Source: an uncultured Acetatifactor sp. (lineage in GTDB: Bacteria; Bacillota; Clostridia; Lachnospirales; Lachnospiraceae). Taken from it: a DNA stretch of 44,325 nt. The first letter of the stretch is position 1. Each line of letters starts with the position of its first letter. The DNA lies in contig CAJUJN010000018.1 of the NCBI GenBank assembly GCA_910586775.1, positions 23,784-68,108 of the forward strand, read 5' to 3'. Shown here in pieces: positions 42,001 to 44,325 of this stretch. A program made the position numbers and the translations under genes. A model generated the notes under the pieces. The model searched no databases and was not told where the DNA came from. It saw nothing but the letters and a program-made list of their open reading frames with translations.

Positions 42001-43989
42001 AGGCAATTCTTTTGTTTCTGTACCACATGAAACCGTTATGTGACCTTCTTTTTTGTTAATGGTAAATACAATCTGAATAGGCGTATCATCAGTATAGCTG
42101 AGAAGTTCTTCACCATTCGTAAAGTTGCCCTCATCAGTATTCTGATTCATTGCCTCAGTACCATTCCATCCAGTCCATGCCGTAAGTAACCTGTCAACGT
42201 TATATTGCACACCTGCAAATTTATTGTCGGAGAAAAGTGCCAAAGTAAAAGTTCCTTTGTTTGTATTACTGCCAACAGGTCTGCCGAGATACGCAATATT
42301 CAATGTCACAGTTGATATATCTGGCAACTCTATAACAGATGACAGTTCCTTCTCTGCATTCCTTGTTGCCTGAGCAACCTCCCAATCCAGAAGCTCATAA
42401 TGCAGAACTGTACTGTTACCAATGAGAATCGGCGCAATTCCAACAGCAACATTACCGCTGTTTTTCTGCGTTGCCTCTGCCTTAACCACATAAGCAGCAA
42501 TTCCACTCTCTGCTTTAAATCCCTGCGATACAGAAACTACGCCATCCTTAATGGTAACATTTGGATCCGGTGTAGCATCATCACCTTCAGGATAAACACT
42601 CCACTTCAGATCATAGGTGTCAGAATCCATCGCAGCCTTTGCCTGATCAAATACAGTAGCCACAAATGCCGTTGTGGTGGCCGCTTCTGCCCCTTTAGGT
42701 GCTACAATCATATCCTGTCCACCCTCTACTGTTACCGAAGTAACCTCGGCTTCATAGTCACCTGGTGCTAAAGCCAGTTCAACACTCTGCGGCACAGAAT
42801 TAACTGTAATTTCTTTAGCAGAATCACTTACCGTATCGTATCCAGCTTTGACGGTTGATACAGTATATGCACCATCAAAAAGCGCAAATACCGCCTTTCC
42901 CTCAGAATCGGTTTCTACTGTGACTCCATCAACCGTAACTGCCGCTCCCGCTATAGGTATTTCACCATTTTTAACCGTAACAGTAACCGCAGAAGCTTGA
43001 CCAACCTTTACATTATCCAGTTTTACGTCTGCGTTATTACTACCATTCGTAAAAAATGTCGCCCCCGCAAAACCTGTTCCTGACAATGCTATGTAGTCAC
43101 TGTCAACAGAACTAATCACATTCCCCTTCTCATCTGCCGTAATCAAAGTAGATTTTTTATTTTTTCCATCAATTACTATCTGTAACAACTGTTTATCGCC
43201 ACTTGTAGGTGAAATGGTTACAAAACCAGGATCTTTGCTCAAGTCCCCAGATAAATTATCTTCATTTACAATTTTAAATTGTATTGTGGATGTCACTTCC
43301 ATACTGAGTTTCAAGAGCTGACCTGATTCCGCTAAAACAGCAAGATCTGGTTTATTTTCATCCTCATAGTCAAAGACAAAATAAACTCCCCTGCCAGAAC
43401 TTGCAAAACCATCTGACGAAATGCTTAGGTACTTATTCCCATCACTTTCAGCAATACTAAAACTACTGTAAGCACCTCTATTCGTAGCCCCATTACCCTG
43501 ATAAGTAATATTACCTTTTTTTACAGGCACCGCTTTACCGTCGCTATCCTGATTGCCGTTACCATTCTGATTTGGCACTGAATAAAACTTTTCTACAGTA
43601 TATTCATCAAAGTTCTCATCAATATAAACGGTTTCCGTAGCCTGAGCAACCGGCACTCCTTCCCCGTCATCCAGGCTCTGCGCAACAACACCTGCGCCAG
43701 GCTCTGCATCTCCTGACGAAGCATCAGCATTTTCAGGCAAAGTATCGGCTTCTCCCACATTGTCTGCTGCACTTCCGTCCGCTGCCTCAGCATTCTCCGC
43801 ACCGCCGCCATCCGCTGTCTCAGCACCAACATCTTCATCCGTACTCTCAACACTTTCTGTTGATGTAACACTTTCGCCGGAGAAATTACCCCCCCAACCG
43901 TCCGGTTCACTGCCTGCATTTACACCCATGACCGGCGTCATAATAAGGCAAGCTGACATCATGAACGCAATGACCCGTTTTCTTAACAT
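36025..43989 (-). CDS. giant secreted, sortase-anchored multidomain protein with two SGNH/GDSL esterase domains
   Basis: The 2654-residue product has a signal peptide (1-26), an acidic low-complexity stretch to about 115, LamG-like domains at about 120-325, 532-694, 1195-1395 and 1550-1740, a PEGA/CarbopepD-like domain near 330-410, Ig-like domains (about 415-530 and 1745-1935) and an InlB-type repeat (about 1115-1185). SGNH domain 1 has GDSL at 891-894 (S893), GYND and D1059/H1062. SGNH domain 2, rhamnogalacturonan-acetylesterase-like, has GDST with S2078, NHGMAGRHS, GINGDN and D2270/H2273. A Pro/Ser/Thr linker follows, then VPKVGD (2618-2623), a hydrophobic helix and KRRRK, a sortase-type signal. 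AGGAGGT precedes the ATG. Likely role: deacetylating plant or mucin polysaccharide on the cell surface. Confidence 0.9.
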   Translation of the reverse strand: MLRKRVIAFMMSACLIMTPVMGVNAGSEPDGWGGNFSGESVTSTESVESTDEDVGAETADGGGAENAEAADGSAADNVGEADTLPENADASSGDAEPGAGVVAQSLDDGEGVPVAQATETVYIDENFDEYTVEKFYSVPNQNGNGNQDSDGKAVPVKKGNITYQGNGATNRGAYSSFSIAESDGNKYLSISSDGFASSGRGVYFVFDYEDENKPDLAVLAESGQLLKLSMEVTSTIQFKIVNEDNLSGDLSKDPGFVTISPTSGDKQLLQIVIDGKNKKSTLITADEKGNVISSVDSDYIALSGTGFAGATFFTNGSNNADVKLDNVKVGQASAVTVTVKNGEIPIAGAAVTVDGVTVETDSEGKAVFALFDGAYTVSTVKAGYDTVSDSAKEITVNSVPQSVELALAPGDYEAEVTSVTVEGGQDMIVAPKGAEAATTTAFVATVFDQAKAAMDSDTYDLKWSVYPEGDDATPDPNVTIKDGVVSVSQGFKAESGIAAYVVKAEATQKNSGNVAVGIAPILIGNSTVLHYELLDWEVAQATRNAEKELSSVIELPDISTVTLNIAYLGRPVGSNTNKGTFTLALFSDNKFAGVQYNVDRLLTAWTGWNGTEAMNQNTDEGNFTNGEELLSYTDDTPIQIVFTINKKEGHITVSCGTETKELPFDTNADSLTKLQYGLYSNYGGIRVTDIIIEEAEASDPTPSPTPDATPDPGVPAKDYLVMEATGNTTTVTSNVVSGGAISGYQVTTSKDGVMVKQEIVDKVPATVDTTGADQLEIAPVYSYNIGTNHEHGTSDFEFPLESGNYDFIVSSTTNQRFDAYLNEQMLVNNMFQYGTTPNQIRVKDIVHTGPTAKIGTADYSSGVTAASVSIKVDVIKVPDIVDRVQKVYVLGDSLVAMYYNGGSADNAEVQTGWGQVLSNYLVDSVDVVDLANSGITASGLRGTAFSQIEHSAQKGDVLILESGYNDKTYDSETVMKEAVTYMTETAREKGLDVILVSPNASAHDYKESVAWTSYMKDVADATSAKYIDLSALSYQFLSDTYGTAEEDVATVAGIYNVSDRLHSTYKAANKWAALVAQQLKDSCGLAALVDTDYLYWFDDGVGNVISCNADGREAEGVVTVTYDLQGHGTNLSRKVATGSKLVEPTISKVYGYTFDGWYREAACTTEWNFESDTVAGEMTLYAKWTQNAGVTIPEEYVIFFEDFEGRTNAGEVGASSANASDKLGIKEEDTYFGDVLAFDFTGDSSTNSRGAVMKFAIDDAAALAALKQYVVEFDAFIRPGNNQETMFDVMGTDASYAVNDGMSAGYLLDLRNEGTGTSYAVNGDTKTKVKIPSGVWCHYTVYVDKEKGADGLVATTITNLSDETVIADKIHTAINGNGIVDGIYMRAGRYQASIKIDNVMVRREMDTDDFGELGEEQLSKVAFTSALNQIIKQPAADSPVHMPVAVKVTGDQGGDLSDKAVIKWSVIGAESDDGYLSLTRAEGTGAGTDGAVPDGSTAYFNVRNGVSSYIGYVKAEVTYGEKSEVVTTPFVVVGTDSANASQLVPDAGYPVNMNDYADSLVGYVGTANTINGRDIILNNWSIYGSNADRSFRLVKDADGTKSLEFTSTTGGSAVPTYQWVDQTEQYVIDFTARFKSATSFGVYFNTPNNSGNNPEWWASFTGSELKLNDEGSITGINTNEWYRYVVSADPSVQKAFIVVYDNAEKEVGRIEDINMQNDGSAQKYFCFLGSYPLSLNLQSFQAYKPVVATITAASSEDVARVPLEGAAAVTVSFSAAVTSTDGLKMTGPVTWELADEYANVELETTGAQTAQLKVSAGASGTVTVVASKDGKRAEKTIQLTTSTDAVSFTQSASSISIPFAGEDPAVTTYTAVTLDKDGNEIDGGTITYTLLDKDGVNETTVKGVTFVNGVLTVTAEASPAVVYVKAVNADGLANKVRVNIHGLSFAFGSADAAEGFTQVTNTTYSDRLGYGFQDVAGLTVNESDITGTTAFRFKAKVPNGNYNVTVDTTAETLTSEVVESAPSPTGIEKTGAAFKVAVCDGILDLTFPAGACVKTITISQIAAAGRLEKPAVYVIGDSTANNTASGALSWGNCVTAGKVTIPDVFSSFNNHGMAGRHSVNYYNQGRVEEVLLAIHEGDYVTVNMGINGDNTINESGSYPVLLSDYYVEGILQRGGIPVILTATPDGPVGDRVGTNYDAATGKFTNDRGDGVRNDVLRQIAEEKGLQVIELGKAGMDWMNTLDMGDVTEYNAEYGTAFTTVLEMVQSWYVDHNHYKEYLGVWLADYILGEIADVAPEPPASPDPSTEPSTSPDPSTEPSTSPDPSTEPSTSPDPSTEPSTSPDPSTEPSTSPDPSMEPSTSPDPSTEPPVSPDPSAEPTARPGAEPTEEPGTEPTVRPSAAPTEEPGGSIEVKVDKDKTAPDTEVLTKKDEVVKILTDESNQILTKEEIEEIVNGADCEMSVKIQDVFHALEEDAVNRIKETVPGFTVGQCIDISLSVTIVGKDGQIVSQRALESVDMGDSELEIEIKLSSELINTNESVTREYVVVREHDGVFEVLPCSYDAERGTLTFKSGKYSNFAIAYKDTDKTEPAPTIEPVGDDNTGGNNASGSSGQAEHTNVPKVGDHMDSIALICVLVIAMAAIGAVVVAKRRRKAE
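36840..37095 (-). repeat. 30-bp tandem repeats encoding a Pro/Ser/Thr wall-spanning linker
   Basis: Units of 30 bp encode SPDPSTEPST, about seven copies at DNA level with few changes between neighbours, then diverged PTEEPG-type units. It will be a flexible spacer before the wall anchor, and the near identity suggests copy-number variation. Confidence 0.9.
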
Positions 43990-44040
43990 ACACTACCTCC
44001 TGCATATAAATATTTAATCTGTAGCGTTTGTGTCAGATAT

Positions 44041-44103
44041 GCTTATTCCCGGGAAACCAGAGCAATCAGGGAATTTTAAAGATTACAGAATATCTGATAC
44101 GAA
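44041..44103 (-). promoter_or_regulatory. possible structured leader of the giant gene
   Basis: In the 336 bp upstream (43990-44325) I see no gene. Near its centre the minus strand can fold as CAGATAT/ATATCTG (7 bp, outer) around ATTCCC/GGGAAT (6 bp, inner). No known riboswitch signature is recognised and no clear promoter was found. The last 50 bp at the right edge hold nothing I can name. Confidence 0.3.
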
Positions 44104-44325
44104 ATCGTTACAGCTTATTTCTTATGGCGATAAGAATAATTTGGACATTTCGACTTTTTATTGTTTTAATTATCATACAATTACCTGTCCTTTTCCAATC
44201 AGTGCATAATGAAAAATGTGCAAAAATAACCATAAATATCCACATAAGCTGTACATAATCCCCATTTTACATTCCCGTGTTTAGAAGTTAGCACCATAAT
44301 CTTTAGGAGCAGACCGACCCCCAAA

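Noticed and set aside
44276..44325. GC-rich right-edge sequence as an insertion-sequence end
   Set aside because: No inverted partner, target duplication or transposase is visible in the window.

Overview
The window reads as chromosomal DNA of a spore-forming, Gram-positive Firmicute, most likely a Lachnospiraceae member (Clostridium cluster XIVa). The reasons are forespore genes (spoVAA, spoVAB, spoVAC, spoIIM), RNase Y, AddB instead of RecB/C, a rimO-pgsA-cinA-recA-recX-rny block, purine-rich Shine-Dalgarno sites, LexA boxes of the Gram-positive type, and a large wall-anchored carbohydrate-active protein. Most genes lie on the minus strand. No tRNA, rRNA, insertion sequence, prophage or CRISPR array was seen. 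The species cannot be named from sequence reading alone.

Layout, left to right. (1) 1-10.8 kb: the end of a heptad-repeat coiled-coil gene, then rarA (+) converging on a minus-strand pair in which a hybrid sensor kinase overlaps addB by 4 nt; an alkyladenine glycosylase and a MATE exporter follow. (2) 10.9-14.1 kb, plus strand: an SPL-type radical SAM protein and a zinc-ribbon/membrane/leucine-rich-repeat protein. (3) 14.1-17.7 kb, minus: a Ca2+/Na+ (or Mn2+) exchanger behind a yybP-ykoY-type riboswitch, a 35-bp tandem-repeat array, a ROK kinase and nanE (amino-sugar / sialic acid catabolism). (4) 17.9-22.1 kb, minus: spoVAB-spoVAA-spoVAC behind a forespore-type promoter, spoIIM and an aminotransferase. 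(5) 22.2-32.1 kb, minus: yicC-remA-gmk-rpoZ, rimO-pgsA-cinA, recA-recX and rny, covering RNA turnover, nucleotide supply, translation, lipid synthesis and recombination. recA carries its own promoter with two LexA boxes. (6) 32.2-33.1 kb, plus: an orphan, N-terminally shortened flagellin behind a sigma-D (FliA) promoter. (7) 33.2-44.3 kb, minus: a second MATE exporter, a probable 2-keto-3-deoxygluconate kinase behind a palindromic operator, and a 2654-residue secreted, sortase-anchored protein with two SGNH esterase domains, which together suggest pectin or uronate use.

The least explained structure is a ~100-120 nt element present twice. One copy forms the 5' leader of yicC (32015-32117, minus strand); the other lies between cinA and recA (26142-26261, plus strand). 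The copies share both ends and one hairpin loop while the hairpin stem differs but still pairs, so it looks like a conserved RNA or a small mobile palindromic element that I cannot assign to a known family. Other points worth a look are the alternative base-pairing set in the rpoZ-rimO gap, the 35-bp array behind the ROK gene, the mosaic base composition of the giant gene, and the coupling of a sensor kinase to addB without addA.
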